Origin: an uncultured Eubacterium sp.
GTDB taxonomy: Bacteria; Bacillota; Clostridia; Oscillospirales; Acutalibacteraceae
NCBI GenBank assembly: GCA_910584985.1
Contig: CAJUDJ010000002.1
Coordinates: 95,464 to 159,463 of the forward strand
DNA length: 64,000 nt
Reading direction: 5' to 3'
The notes under the pieces were generated by a model, which made no database searches, was not told the origin of the DNA, and was given only the letters and a program-made list of their open reading frames with translations. A program made the position numbers and the translations under genes. Positions 8,137 to 16,656 of the stretch are shown here, in pieces. Every line of letters starts with the position of its first letter. Position 1 is the stretch's first letter.

Positions 8137-9801
8137 ATGAGCGATCGTTCTTTTGATTTGGATGATATTCTGAATGAGATAATCAGCAAAAATGTCGGCG
8201 AGGAAATGAAAGCAAAGGTTGATGAACTGGATAAGGCAAAACAGGAGGAAGCTTTTGAAGCGGACAAGCCGGTTGAAGATACAGAAAATATACAAGAAGA
8301 AGAAACAATAAAAGAAGCCGAAACAGAGGAGCAGGTTTCCGAAGAAGCGGTGCCGCAGAAGGCAGAGGACGATAATAAATCGGATGCTGCCGAGTTGAAA
8401 ACAGATGAGCCTGATTTACAGGAGGCAGTGGAAACGGACGAAGAGGAAGAAACAGAAGAGCAGCCGGAAAACAGTTCGGAACAGGAAGAGGCTGCCGCTT
8501 TTGAATTTGAACACATACTTGATGAAGATAGCAGCACCGCGGACAATGACAGAGAAAATATTGATTTATTTGAACTTGGCGGTTATGATAAAAAAACAGT
8601 GAAAAAAAATAAAGATAAAAACAGAAAGAAATGGCATAAAACGGTTAAAGGAAAAATATTTATATTTGTAATCGTTTTGCTTTTTGCTGCAATAGCAGGA
8701 ACAGGCGCATACGGTTTTTGGTTTGTAAACCATGCGCTTGATACAATAACAGATAACAACCCTGACAGAAATCAGGATAATTCAACAATTGATTCCTGGA
8801 CGGGTATGGATGAGTTTTCTGAATCATTCATTACAATTAACGAAGATTCAAGGGCAAATGTTTCCTCTTACCGTGATATGGTTAAAAAGTGGTATTACAA
8901 CGGAGAGCCTGCCAGATCAAGCAATGTTATAAATGTTCTTCTTATCGGAGAGGATACACGCGGTGAGGACATAAGCGACAAGGGAACAAGGGCGGATTCC
9001 GCAATTATTGCAAGCCTGAACACAAGCACAAGCGAAATCGTTTTAACATCTATTCTGCGTGATTCCTACATTTATTACGAAACAACAATTGGTGATGAAT
9101 CAACGGGAAGATGGGATAAAATAAACAGTGCTATGTCCTATGGCGGTGTGAACTGTTATATAAATGCTGTTGAAAGAAATTTCAAAGTAAATATTGATAA
9201 TTATGTTATCGTTAATTTCTCCAGCTTCCAGAAAATTATTGATACGCTCGGCGGCGTAAGAATCACCATGACAAATGCTGAAATCAGGGAAATCAACAAT
9301 CATCCGGGAACTTACGGAAATGTTTCAATCAACGGCCAAGCAGGAGAATTGCTGCTTGATGGAGAACAGGCACTTGCATACTGCCGCATCCGTCATATTG
9401 ATTCAGACAATGTGCGTGCAGACAGGCAGAAAACCGTTCTTCTTCAGCTGTTTAAGCAGCTGAAAGATGCTTCCGCCTTTAAGCTTGCCGAGGTGGTTAC
9501 CAATCTGCTTCCTTATGTGAAAACAGGCTACTCCAAATCTGAAATTATTTCCATCGGGCAGTATGCACTGTCGCATGGGTGGATTTCCTATAAAACGGTT
9601 ACATATACTGTTCCTACCAATGAAACAGATACAGACGGAACTGCCATTACCACCTGCAAAGGCGGCACATATTACGGAGCATGGGTATGGAAAGTAGACT
9701 GCCCGCTTGCTTCTCAGATTTTACAGAAAAAGATTTACGGAAAAACAAGTATTGTTCTTTCGGAAAACAGACCGAATTTTTCAGCCTTAAGCGATTATTG
9801 A
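8137..9801 (+). CDS. LytR-CpsA-Psr (LCP) family cell-wall glycopolymer ligase
   Basis: A 554-residue protein with a long, very acidic cytoplasmic N terminus (residues ~1-165, rich in Glu and Asp), one membrane segment (IFIFVIVLLFAAIAGTGAYG, ~172-191), and an extracellular LCP domain (~265-440). LCP landmarks are RADSAIIASLN, LTSILRDSYI and the late RIRHIDSDNVRADRQKT motif, which supplies the arginines that bind the lipid pyrophosphate. LCP enzymes transfer lipid-linked teichoic acid or capsule to peptidoglycan, which fits the glycopolymer genes further along. The ~170-residue acidic cytoplasmic tail is longer than usual. AGGGAGGA gives the ribosome site. Confidence 0.93.
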   Translation: MSDRSFDLDDILNEIISKNVGEEMKAKVDELDKAKQEEAFEADKPVEDTENIQEEETIKEAETEEQVSEEAVPQKAEDDNKSDAAELKTDEPDLQEAVETDEEEETEEQPENSSEQEEAAAFEFEHILDEDSSTADNDRENIDLFELGGYDKKTVKKNKDKNRKKWHKTVKGKIFIFVIVLLFAAIAGTGAYGFWFVNHALDTITDNNPDRNQDNSTIDSWTGMDEFSESFITINEDSRANVSSYRDMVKKWYYNGEPARSSNVINVLLIGEDTRGEDISDKGTRADSAIIASLNTSTSEIVLTSILRDSYIYYETTIGDESTGRWDKINSAMSYGGVNCYINAVERNFKVNIDNYVIVNFSSFQKIIDTLGGVRITMTNAEIREINNHPGTYGNVSINGQAGELLLDGEQALAYCRIRHIDSDNVRADRQKTVLLQLFKQLKDASAFKLAEVVTNLLPYVKTGYSKSEIISIGQYALSHGWISYKTVTYTVPTNETDTDGTAITTCKGGTYYGAWVWKVDCPLASQILQKKIYGKTSIVLSENRPNFSALSDY

Positions 9802-9810
9802 TAAAAACAT

Positions 9811-9836
9811 GAAATCCGGACTTCGGTTCGGATTTC
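9811..9836. terminator. UUCG-capped hairpin after the LCP gene
   Basis: An 11-bp stem (GAAATCCGGAC paired to GTTCGGATTTC, one G-T pair) closed by a TTCG tetraloop, 9 bases after the LCP stop. It lacks a good T run on the plus strand, so it may be a weak terminator or an RNA-stabilising hairpin. Confidence 0.5.
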
Positions 9837-9887
9837 AATATTGCCCGGCCTGAAAAAACAATATAAAAATAAAAGGAGTTTCAGAGT

Positions 9888-10598
9888 ATGCCGGAAATCA
9901 CAACTTTTTTGGGCTTTTTTATCAGAATGATGCTGTCTGTTCTGCTGGGTGCAATCATTGGAACAGAGCGTGAGCTTACAAAGCATTATGCGGGAATCGT
10001 TACGAATATTATTGTTTGTGTGGGTGCCTTTGCCTTTACTTCTTTTTCTTATATTGCCGGCGGCGAAAATGTTGATGTAACACGAATTGCGGCGCAAATT
10101 GTTTCCGGAATCGGCTTTCTGGGTGCCGGTGTAATCCTCAGCGATGGCACGAAAGTAAAGGGAATAAACACAGCTGCAACGATATGGGCATCCGCGGCGG
10201 TGGGAACGCTCTGCTGTCTGGATAAATTCTGGTATGCGGTGCTTGTAGCTGCAACCATTCTGATTTCTCATCTTGTAATTCATCCTGTTACGGAGGCAAT
10301 CAAAAAGAAAAGTGAATATGACAAAACAAAGCCAAAAAAAACAGAAACATTTTACAGTGTGTCTGTTGTTTGTGCGGAGGAAAACGCACCTAAAATAAAG
10401 GCGGATTTAATTGAACAGATAAGAGATACAAACGATGTTCTGCTCAGAAAGCTTCAAACAACGGACCTTGACAGCGGAAACGTTAAGGTAAGAGCAGAAA
10501 TATCAACCAAGAATAAAAACAATGAGCTTGTGGAAAGCATAATTGCCTGCATTGCGGCAAACAAGAATATTATTTCAACAGGATGGAAGCATGTTTAA
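9888..10598 (+). CDS. MgtC/SapB family membrane protein
   Basis: A 236-residue protein with four or five membrane segments in residues 1-135 and the family core GAIIGTERE, VSGIGFLGAGVIL and INTAATIWASAAVG. The C-terminal ~100 residues form a soluble ACT-like domain as in longer MgtC proteins. Members affect magnesium limitation, membrane potential and virulence in some pathogens; in Clostridia the role is unknown. It has its own ribosome site (AAAGGAG) and a strong terminator downstream. Confidence 0.93.
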   Translation: MPEITTFLGFFIRMMLSVLLGAIIGTERELTKHYAGIVTNIIVCVGAFAFTSFSYIAGGENVDVTRIAAQIVSGIGFLGAGVILSDGTKVKGINTAATIWASAAVGTLCCLDKFWYAVLVAATILISHLVIHPVTEAIKKKSEYDKTKPKKTETFYSVSVVCAEENAPKIKADLIEQIRDTNDVLLRKLQTTDLDSGNVKVRAEISTKNKNNELVESIIACIAANKNIISTGWKHV

Positions 10599-10620
10599 AC
10601 CGAAGCGGTTTTAAGAATAA

Positions 10621-10660
10621 AAAAGCGGATTATTCACATTTTGTGAGTAATCCGTTTTTT
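10621..10660. terminator. Terminator between mgtC-like gene and the hydrolase
   Basis: CGGATTATTCACA pairs with TGTGAGTAATCCG across a TTT loop (13 bp, one wobble), flanked by A and T runs; probably works in both directions because the next gene converges on it. Confidence 0.92.
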
Positions 10661-10667
10661 CGGTTTT

Positions 10668-11447
10668 TTATGATTCTGCAAACCGCTTTAACCGTTCCCT
10701 TACGCTTTTATCTTTTTTTCCTGTAAAGCCGTGTCCGCCGCCGTGCACCATTTTCATATTGAGTGCACGTTTTGGATTTCTGTCCAGATATGCTTCATAG
10801 GCCCGTATGGTATATGTATTGTCAACAATGGTATCCTCTGTGCCGTGAACCATAAATATGTCATGGTTATAGCTTTCGATTTCTCTGTATACATTCATAT
10901 TTATTACATCAGCAACATATCGTCTGCCAAGTTTCATCGGGCCGCACCATATTATATCGGGAATGTTTTCGGGGTTGAATTTTGCCATAAGCATTTTTCC
11001 GTTTCTTGCATCATCCGGAATGCTGAAGGCAGGATAAAACAAGCCCAGCTTTGTAACATCATATTTTTGTTTTCCTGCAAGAATCGCAGTAACAAAGCCG
11101 CCCTGGCTGCAGCCCATCAAAAACAGGTCTGTTTTTCTTGAATATTCTCTGGAAAGTGCATAGTCCACAACACATTCCAGGTCCTCAACCTCTGTAAGAA
11201 CAGACATTTCTTCTGTTTTTCCATCACTTTTTCCGAATAAAAAGCTGCCGCCGCAGAAATCAAAGGTATATGTAAGATAGCCGCAGGAGGCTATAACCTT
11301 TGCATATTTTTTTACGGTTGACTGAAATGCCATAAATCCGTGGCACACAATAGCAATCGGCAGATTTTCCCCTTCCGGCCTGTATTCCGTTCCCCGTATT
11401 GTGAGATTGCCTCGCATGCATGAAAAGGATGATTTTGTTATATGCAT
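10668..11447 (-). CDS. Alpha/beta hydrolase (serine esterase-like)
   Basis: A 259-residue protein when read from the ATG at 11447 (MHITKSSFSCMRGNLTIRG), which has a CAGGAG ribosome site. The frame stays open upstream but that part overlaps the next gene and is not likely to be translated. Catalytic triad candidates are Ser in GCSQGG, Asp in HGTEDTIVDN and His in GGGHGF; HGF in CHGFMAFQ is the oxyanion-hole loop. The substrate is unknown; the family includes small cytoplasmic esterases and cinnamoyl-esterase-like enzymes. It lies 40 bases downstream of the phosphatase gene, probably in one operon. Confidence 0.85.
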   Translation of the reverse strand: MHITKSSFSCMRGNLTIRGTEYRPEGENLPIAIVCHGFMAFQSTVKKYAKVIASCGYLTYTFDFCGGSFLFGKSDGKTEEMSVLTEVEDLECVVDYALSREYSRKTDLFLMGCSQGGFVTAILAGKQKYDVTKLGLFYPAFSIPDDARNGKMLMAKFNPENIPDIIWCGPMKLGRRYVADVINMNVYREIESYNHDIFMVHGTEDTIVDNTYTIRAYEAYLDRNPKRALNMKMVHGGGHGFTGKKDKSVRERLKRFAES

Positions 11448-11487
11448 ATTTTTCTCCTGTTGGTTAAAACCAATATTTTTATTATGA

Positions 11488-12141
11488 TTAATTCGTTTCT
11501 TGCGCTGAAATGGTTTCGTCCTTTTTTGCCGAAATCGGTGCAGTGTCCGCCACTTCAAGCTTGTTTGCCTGCATCCAGAGCGAAGGTGTAATACGAAGCT
11601 TAAAGCCGTAGCCTGCTTCCATCTGCCAGTGTGCCATAGGAGCTTCGGGAATGCCGTAGCAGGAAAGAATGGCCATAAGAACACCTGCATGGCCTACAAT
11701 GGCAGCTGTTTCCGTGCCGCTTTTTATCATTCCCTGCACAATTTTTTCAAATGCAGAGCATACCCGTGCAAAGAATTCCGCATTGCTTTCGCCGTAAGGT
11801 GTTTTTGCGTGCATATCGCCGCGCAGCCACTGTTTGAAATCTTCATTATCCTTTAAATCCTCAGCAGTGCAGCCTTCAAATTCCCCGAAATTATATTCAA
11901 TAAGATCATTAATTACAAGCGGATTGTTTTTCGGAAACATAATATCGGCACTTTCGATACATCTTTTAAGCGGAGAAACAAACACGGCCTGCACTTCGGG
12001 ATAGTGGTGTCGAGCTTTTATGCTCCTCAATGCCGATATACTATCTGTAGTTAAAGGAAGGTCTGTATGCCCAATATACTGTGCGTTTAGATTTCCTTTT
12101 GTTAATCCGTGGCGAAACAGATAAATTGTATATGTTTTCAT
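11488..12141 (-). CDS. Histidine phosphatase family protein (phosphoglycerate-mutase-like)
   Basis: A 217-residue protein with the phosphohistidine motif LFRHGLTKGN at residues 8-17, the FVSPLKRCIESA motif and the second catalytic His in AAIVGHAGVL. These define the histidine phosphatase superfamily (CobC/PhoE/GpmB-like). The substrate cannot be told; cobalamin phosphatases and broad-specificity phosphatases share this form, and no cobalamin genes are nearby. It is divergent from the HTH regulator, sharing a 125-base promoter region. Confidence 0.88.
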   Translation of the reverse strand: MKTYTIYLFRHGLTKGNLNAQYIGHTDLPLTTDSISALRSIKARHHYPEVQAVFVSPLKRCIESADIMFPKNNPLVINDLIEYNFGEFEGCTAEDLKDNEDFKQWLRGDMHAKTPYGESNAEFFARVCSAFEKIVQGMIKSGTETAAIVGHAGVLMAILSCYGIPEAPMAHWQMEAGYGFKLRITPSLWMQANKLEVADTAPISAKKDETISAQETN

Positions 12142-12198
12142 TTTAAATCCTCCGTATTAAGCCAATAATTACAAATTATTTACAAATCAAAGTTTTGG

Positions 12199-12227
12199 TT
12201 TACTTATAAGACAACAAAGTGTATAAT
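12199..12227 (+). promoter_or_regulatory. Putative promoter for the HTH regulator
   Basis: TTTACT (12199-12204), 17-base spacer, TATAAT (12222-12227), 39 bases upstream of the regulator start. The -35 is weak (4/6). Confidence 0.5.
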
Positions 12228-12266
12228 ACCGATTGTATAAAAGTGAAGAAAAAAGGATATGTGAAA

Positions 12267-12893
12267 ATGACAGGAAGCAGAGAAAAAAACTCTAAATTTG
12301 CTGCAATTCTTTCCCAGCTCAGAAAAGAAAGAGGAAGTAGCCAGAAAAAAGCGGCGGCTGATCTTGGTATAAGCCAGGCACTTTTAAGCCATTATGAAAA
12401 AGGAATAAGGGAATGCGGACTTGATTTTATAATCAAGTGCAGCGATTATTACGGTGTTACAACGGATTATCTTCTGGGTGTTTCTGAAAGCAGATACGGA
12501 ATAGATGAAGATTATCTTTATAAGATAACCAATAATGACATTGACGGTTCTTCCATAAATACTGTTTCTCAGGGAATGAAAATCCTTCTTGAAACGGCTG
12601 TTGCATCTTCTGAAGGAACGGATGTAATTCGCTATCTGCATGATTATTATATGCTTTGTCTTTACCGCGGAGCGCTTACACTTGCAAAATCGGGCAAATT
12701 ATCGTCGGAAATGTTCACTTTGGACTATACAATCGGGCATGAGCTTGCTTCTGCGGCAATTTCTTTGCTTGATGCAAGATTTGTTTTTATAGAGGATAAA
12801 TCCAGAACAGGAGATTATATCAACAAATCAGAGTTGCACAAAATTATAAGGGATGCTGAAAATTATCTTATGGAAAACCTGATTTCAGAATAA
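12267..12893 (+). CDS. XRE-family helix-turn-helix regulator
   Basis: A 208-residue protein starting at the ATG after AAAAGGA. Residues ~8-68 form a Cro/C1-type HTH (LSQLRKERGSSQKKAAADLG and ISQALLSHYEKGIREC), ending with the common DYYGVTTDYLLG motif. The remaining ~135 residues are helical and not recognised; they may sense a ligand or mediate dimerisation. Its tail overlaps the convergent mtnN gene by nine bases. Targets are unknown; the divergent phosphatase-hydrolase pair is an obvious candidate. Confidence 0.87.
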   Translation: MTGSREKNSKFAAILSQLRKERGSSQKKAAADLGISQALLSHYEKGIRECGLDFIIKCSDYYGVTTDYLLGVSESRYGIDEDYLYKITNNDIDGSSINTVSQGMKILLETAVASSEGTDVIRYLHDYYMLCLYRGALTLAKSGKLSSEMFTLDYTIGHELASAAISLLDARFVFIEDKSRTGDYINKSELHKIIRDAENYLMENLISE

Positions 12894-13595
12894 AAGCTCA
12901 AGCTGTGTTTTTTCAGCTGCAATATATTTTAAAATAATCGCTGTGGATTTTTCCGCGGCGATTTTTTTGAATGCCGGATAATCCATCTGGGCATTTTCAT
13001 CGCCGCCATCACTAACAGAACGAAGAACGGCAAACGGAATTTTATTTGCCGCACACACATGGCCCACTGCCGCACCTTCCATTTCACCGCATATTGCGCC
13101 GAAATGATTTTTCAGTTCCTGCTTCAAAGTGCTTTTGGCAATAAAGGTATCACCGCTTGCAATCGTTCCGCGGCGGATTTTTTCACCTGAAAGAACGGCA
13201 ATACGGGACAGCTTATCCGATATTTCCTTATCGGTTTGTATTTTAATCCTGTTCAGCCCGTTTATATATCCTTTCGGCTCGCCGAGTGCAGTAATATCTA
13301 TATCATATTGGCATACATCTTCCGCAATTACAAGATTTTTGATAACAACATCCTCTGAAAGGGAGCAGCCAACGCCGATGTTTATAATTTTGTCCGTATC
13401 AAAATGATCGATCATTGCCTGTGTGCAGAGTGCGGCGTTCACCTTGCCGGGATTGCACTGTGCAACGCAAACCATAACATCGTTTATATAGCCGCAGATG
13501 AAGCTGCAGCCTGCAATTTCCGCAGGCACAGGATTTACAATTTTCTTTTTCAAGGTGTTTACTTCAACATCCATTGCCCCTATAATACCTATCAT
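12885..13595 (-). CDS. mtnN: 5'-methylthioadenosine/S-adenosylhomocysteine nucleosidase
   Basis: A 236-residue protein from the ATG at 13595 (MIGIIGAMDVEVNTLKKKI), the usual start of this family, including the base-binding and catalytic residues. GEMEGAAVGHVC and LRSVSDGGD near residues 172-205 are the purine/ribose binding Glu and the catalytic Asp. It cleaves MTA and SAH to adenine plus the thioribose product, recycling methyl-cycle by-products. The frame is open 45 bases further upstream but without a ribosome site. It converges on, and overlaps, the HTH regulator. Confidence 0.95.
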   Translation of the reverse strand: MIGIIGAMDVEVNTLKKKIVNPVPAEIAGCSFICGYINDVMVCVAQCNPGKVNAALCTQAMIDHFDTDKIINIGVGCSLSEDVVIKNLVIAEDVCQYDIDITALGEPKGYINGLNRIKIQTDKEISDKLSRIAVLSGEKIRRGTIASGDTFIAKSTLKQELKNHFGAICGEMEGAAVGHVCAANKIPFAVLRSVSDGGDENAQMDYPAFKKIAAEKSTAIILKYIAAEKTQLELLF

Positions 13596-13703
13596 CAGCA
13601 AAACCCCGCTTCTTATTTTTAGTGTTTGAAAAGGAATCATACCCTATATATTGTATTATTATAATATATTTAATTAAAAAAAACAAGATTTATTAATTTT
13701 ATG

Positions 13704-13733
13704 TTGACAAGTCAGCAAATTATATAATATAAT
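13704..13733 (+). promoter_or_regulatory. Promoter of the rpmH operon
   Basis: TTGACA (13704-13709), 18-base spacer, TATAAT (13728-13733): two consensus hexamers, about 90 bases upstream of rpmH. Confidence 0.8.
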
Positions 13734-13822
13734 GTTTATCGCTATTGGTATAAGCCTGCACTATGCCGTGCAGAGAATAGAAAGATTAAGACAAGTTTAG
13801 TCTGTGAAAGGTAGTGAATTTA

Positions 13823-13957
13823 ATGAAAAGAACATTTCAGCCAAAGAAAAGACACGCTCAGAAGGAGCATGGTTTCAGAAAGAGAATGTCAACCAGAAGC
13901 GGAAGAAAGGTTTTGGCAAGACGCCGCGCAAAGGGCAGAAAGCAGCTTTCTTATTAA
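13823..13957 (+). CDS. rpmH: 50S ribosomal protein L34
   Basis: A 44-residue, very basic protein (MKRTFQPKKRHAQKEHGFRK, then RMSTRSGRKVLARRRAKGRK and QLSY) that matches L34 end to end. It is short enough to be missed by length-filtered gene callers. It heads the conserved rpmH-rnpA-yidD-yidC-khpB cluster. AAAGGTAG about 8 bases upstream is the ribosome site. A longer frame in another phase over this region is a shadow. Confidence 0.97.
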   Translation: MKRTFQPKKRHAQKEHGFRKRMSTRSGRKVLARRRAKGRKQLSY

Positions 13958-14053
13958 TTTGGAAACACACGCAGCATTGTGTGTTCCGATAATTTAAAAC
14001 AAATAAAGGCAATGGGCTGTTCAGAAACGCCTTTGCCTAAGGGAAACGAAATC

Positions 14054-14386
14054 GTGAAAAGCAACACCTTAAAGGAAAACAAGGATTTCCGCCGTTTATA
14101 TTACCGCGGAAAAAGCGCCGCATCGCCGTGTCTTGTTACATATGTGATGAAGAACAGAAGCGGCAGAGTAAGAGTTGGAATAACAAGCGGTAAGAAAATT
14201 GGAAAGGCTGTGCAGCGAAACAGAGCGCGAAGAGTGATCAGAGCGGCATTTTCAGAGCTTGAGGGCCGCATCGCTTCGGGCTGTGATATTGTTTTTGTTG
14301 CACGCACAAAAACAACAGAGGTTAAAATGCAGAAGGTTTTGGAAGATATGGAAAAGCAGCTTGCGCTTTTAGGGGTAATCAGATGA
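14054..14386 (+). CDS. rnpA: Ribonuclease P protein component
   Basis: 110 residues from the GTG at 14054 (read MKSNTLKENKDFRRLYYRG), which matches the family's usual start (LKxNxDFxxxY) and has AAGGG upstream. The RNR-type motif (GRVRVGITSGKKIGKAVQRN followed by RARRVIRAAF) is the conserved basic helix that binds the RNase P RNA. It is the protein subunit for tRNA 5' processing. The upstream extension to 13979 has no family similarity. The end overlaps yidD by four bases (ATGA). Confidence 0.95.
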   Translation: MKSNTLKENKDFRRLYYRGKSAASPCLVTYVMKNRSGRVRVGITSGKKIGKAVQRNRARRVIRAAFSELEGRIASGCDIVFVARTKTTEVKMQKVLEDMEKQLALLGVIR

Positions 14387-14637
14387 AAAGCCTTATAAAA
14401 AAGCTGCTGATTTTTCTTATACGCACTTATCAGCTTACGATAAGCCCGCGGTTTTCAAACGGCGCATGCAGATATGTGCCCACCTGCTCGCAGTATGCTT
14501 TGGAGGCAATTGAAATTCACGGCATTTTTAAAGGAACGCTTCTTGCCATAAGGCGCATTTTAAGATGTAATCCTTTTTTTAAAGGCGGCTACGATCCCGT
14601 TCCTCCCAAAAAGATTAATAATGAGGAAAACAAATGA
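14383..14637 (+). CDS. yidD: Membrane protein insertion efficiency factor YidD
   Basis: 84 residues with the family motif YQLTISPRF, CRYVPTCSQYALEAIE and RRILRCNPFFKGGYDPVP, including the conserved cysteines. YidD sits at the membrane face and aids YidC-dependent insertion. It overlaps rnpA and yidC by four bases each, showing coupled translation. Confidence 0.95.
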   Translation: MKSLIKKLLIFLIRTYQLTISPRFSNGACRYVPTCSQYALEAIEIHGIFKGTLLAIRRILRCNPFFKGGYDPVPPKKINNEENK

Positions 14638-15656
14638 TTATGTTTAATCCTAATTTACTTGCTATGGCTGCTGACGGCGGTTTATTCGGCACAATTTTTA
14701 TGCCGCTTTACTGGCTTTTCGGAAAATGCATGCATTTTTTGCTTGAAATTCTCAGTAATGAATATTTTATCGCTATTGTTCTGTTTACCGTTCTTACGCG
14801 ACTGGTGCTTCTGCCGATTAATATTCATCAGCAGAAAACAACATCAAAAAGTGCAAGGCTGCAGCCGAAAATTCAGAAAATTCAGAAGAAATACAATGTA
14901 AGAGAAATAAGCGATGCAAGAGAACGCCAGAAGGCGCAGGCAAAGCTTAACGAAGAAATGCAGGCACTTTACGCAAGAGAAGGACACAATCCCATGCAGA
15001 TGGGCTGCGGACCTATGCTGTTTCAGATGCTTTTTCTTATGGGTATAGTGGGAATTATTTATTATCCGCTTACCTATGTCATCGGAATGAGCAATATAGG
15101 CGAAAGCACAGAAGTGCTTATAAAGCTTCTTGAAGGTGTGAATTACACGGGAAATTATCTGCAGCTCGGTGTTCTTGAAAACTGGGAGGCTTTAAGGGAA
15201 ACCGTTGCCGCTCAGCTGCCGGAACTGTTTACGGCAGAAAGAATTGCTGATATAGATGCATTCCGTGCCGGTCTGAATATCGGTTCTCTTGATATGACGG
15301 CAATTCCCCACTGGAAGGACGGTATTATCGTTATTGTTCCGATTTTATCTCTTATTACATCCCTTGGATCAACCGTTATTTCTTCACTGATTCAGAAGAA
15401 AAACAATCCTGCCGCAGCACAGCAGATGAGCCAGATGATGATTATGATGCTTATGATGCCGCTGTTTTCATTCTATATTGCTTTCAAGGTTCCTGCTGCT
15501 GTTGGTTTTTACTGGATTATATCAAATTTAATTGCAATTATTCAGCAGATGTTTATTGCAAAGTTTTTCCCTCCGAAAAAGAGCCAGGCAAAGCTTATGG
15601 TTGAAAATACGATTGAGCGCCGCTCCAGAGAGGAAAATATTAAGAAAATCAAATAA
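14634..15656 (+). CDS. yidC: Membrane protein insertase YidC/Oxa1
   Basis: A 340-residue Oxa1-family protein with about five membrane segments: one near the N terminus (~18-38), one at ~45-62 followed by the positively charged cytoplasmic loop (SKSARLQPKIQKIQKKYNV), one near ~125-150, and two near ~225-300. It inserts and folds membrane proteins with or without SecYEG. There is no lipobox, unlike many Bacillus SpoIIIJ proteins. The extracytoplasmic loop at ~150-220 is longer than usual. Confidence 0.96.
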   Translation: MIMFNPNLLAMAADGGLFGTIFMPLYWLFGKCMHFLLEILSNEYFIAIVLFTVLTRLVLLPINIHQQKTTSKSARLQPKIQKIQKKYNVREISDARERQKAQAKLNEEMQALYAREGHNPMQMGCGPMLFQMLFLMGIVGIIYYPLTYVIGMSNIGESTEVLIKLLEGVNYTGNYLQLGVLENWEALRETVAAQLPELFTAERIADIDAFRAGLNIGSLDMTAIPHWKDGIIVIVPILSLITSLGSTVISSLIQKKNNPAAAQQMSQMMIMMLMMPLFSFYIAFKVPAAVGFYWIISNLIAIIQQMFIAKFFPPKKSQAKLMVENTIERRSREENIKKIK

Positions 15657-15668
15657 TCGGAGGATTTT

Positions 15669-16598
15669 ATGATAAAGGAATTTATCGGAACCGGAAAAAC
15701 CGTTGCAGAAGCAACTGTAGCCGCAAAGACCGGTCTGAACGCTCCGGCTTTAGCTGATATTAATGTTGAGGTTGTGGTAATGCCTGCAAAGGGATTTCTC
15801 GGCTTCGGAAAAAAGGATGCGCAGGTAAAAGCCTGGTATGATGACGGAAGAAAAGAAAAAAAGCCGCAGCAAAAGAAAGAAAACCGTGCAAAGCACACAG
15901 AAAAAAAGGCTGAAAAGAAACCACAGCCAAAAAACGAGCCTGTAAAAAAAGAAACTGTTAAAAAGCCTGCTGAGCGCAAGCTGGTGTCCGAAAAGGAAGA
16001 GCCTGCCGAAGCAGAGGTTAAAATAACAGAAGCAGATATTGATAAGAACATAGCTGTTGAATATCTGAAGAATATGATTTCCGGCCTTAAAATTGAGGAT
16101 GCAAAAATCAGCGCCGCTGTTGTGGACGGGGTGCTTCAGATGGAAATCAGCTGTGAGGATTACGGCATTATTATAGGTCGCCGCGGTGAAACACTGGATT
16201 CGCTTCAGTATCTTACAAGCCTTGCAGTTAAGAAAAGCTGCGACAAATATGTTAGAGTAACGATTGATGTGGGCAATTACCGTGAAAAGCGGATGGAAAC
16301 GCTCAGAAATCTCGCTCGAAAAAACGCAAGCTATGTTTTAAGAACAGGCAGAAGATATACTTTTGAGCCGATGAATCCGTATGAAAGAAGAATTATTCAC
16401 ACAACCGTTCAGGAATTTGACGGTGTAGAATCTTTATCTGTCGGTTACGGGCAGGACAGAAAGGTTGTTCTTCAGTCGGTAAACGGCAGAGGAGCACGCA
16501 GAAACAGCAATGTGCAGAGCGCGCCGAAAAGCACCGTTCATAAAACAGACCGTGCGGACCTGCCGAAATTCGGAAAAATAGAGGTTAATAAAGACTGA
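15669..16598 (+). CDS. khpB: RNA-binding protein KhpB (Jag/EloR)
   Basis: 309 residues: Jag-N domain (~1-52, with the GFLGFGKK motif), a long Lys/Glu/Pro linker (~55-125), a KH domain (~140-215, IIIGRRGETLDSLQYL) and an R3H domain (~220-285, NPYERRIIHTTVQE). KhpB pairs with KhpA as a small-RNA/mRNA binding complex controlling cell elongation in Firmicutes. It follows yidC by 12 bases, as in most relatives. Confidence 0.96.
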   Translation: MIKEFIGTGKTVAEATVAAKTGLNAPALADINVEVVVMPAKGFLGFGKKDAQVKAWYDDGRKEKKPQQKKENRAKHTEKKAEKKPQPKNEPVKKETVKKPAERKLVSEKEEPAEAEVKITEADIDKNIAVEYLKNMISGLKIEDAKISAAVVDGVLQMEISCEDYGIIIGRRGETLDSLQYLTSLAVKKSCDKYVRVTIDVGNYREKRMETLRNLARKNASYVLRTGRRYTFEPMNPYERRIIHTTVQEFDGVESLSVGYGQDRKVVLQSVNGRGARRNSNVQSAPKSTVHKTDRADLPKFGKIEVNKD

Positions 16599-16609
16599 TT
16601 AAAATTAAG

Positions 16610-16633
16610 CGGCGGATTTTTCCGCCGTTTTTT
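16610..16633 (+). terminator. Terminator after khpB
   Basis: CGGCGGA / TCCGCCG with a TTTT loop followed by TTTTTT; ends the rpmH-khpB unit, although mnmE starts only 24 bases later. Confidence 0.85.
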
Positions 16634-16656
16634 GAACTTGGAAGGAAGAGCGAGGA

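Noticed and set aside
11448..11690. N-terminal extension of the alpha/beta hydrolase frame
   Set aside because: It overlaps the phosphatase gene in another frame, has no ribosome site, and the family-like sequence begins at the ATG at 11447 behind CAGGAG.
13804..13992. 62-residue frame over rpmH
   Set aside because: It is a shadow in another phase of the rpmH coding sequence.
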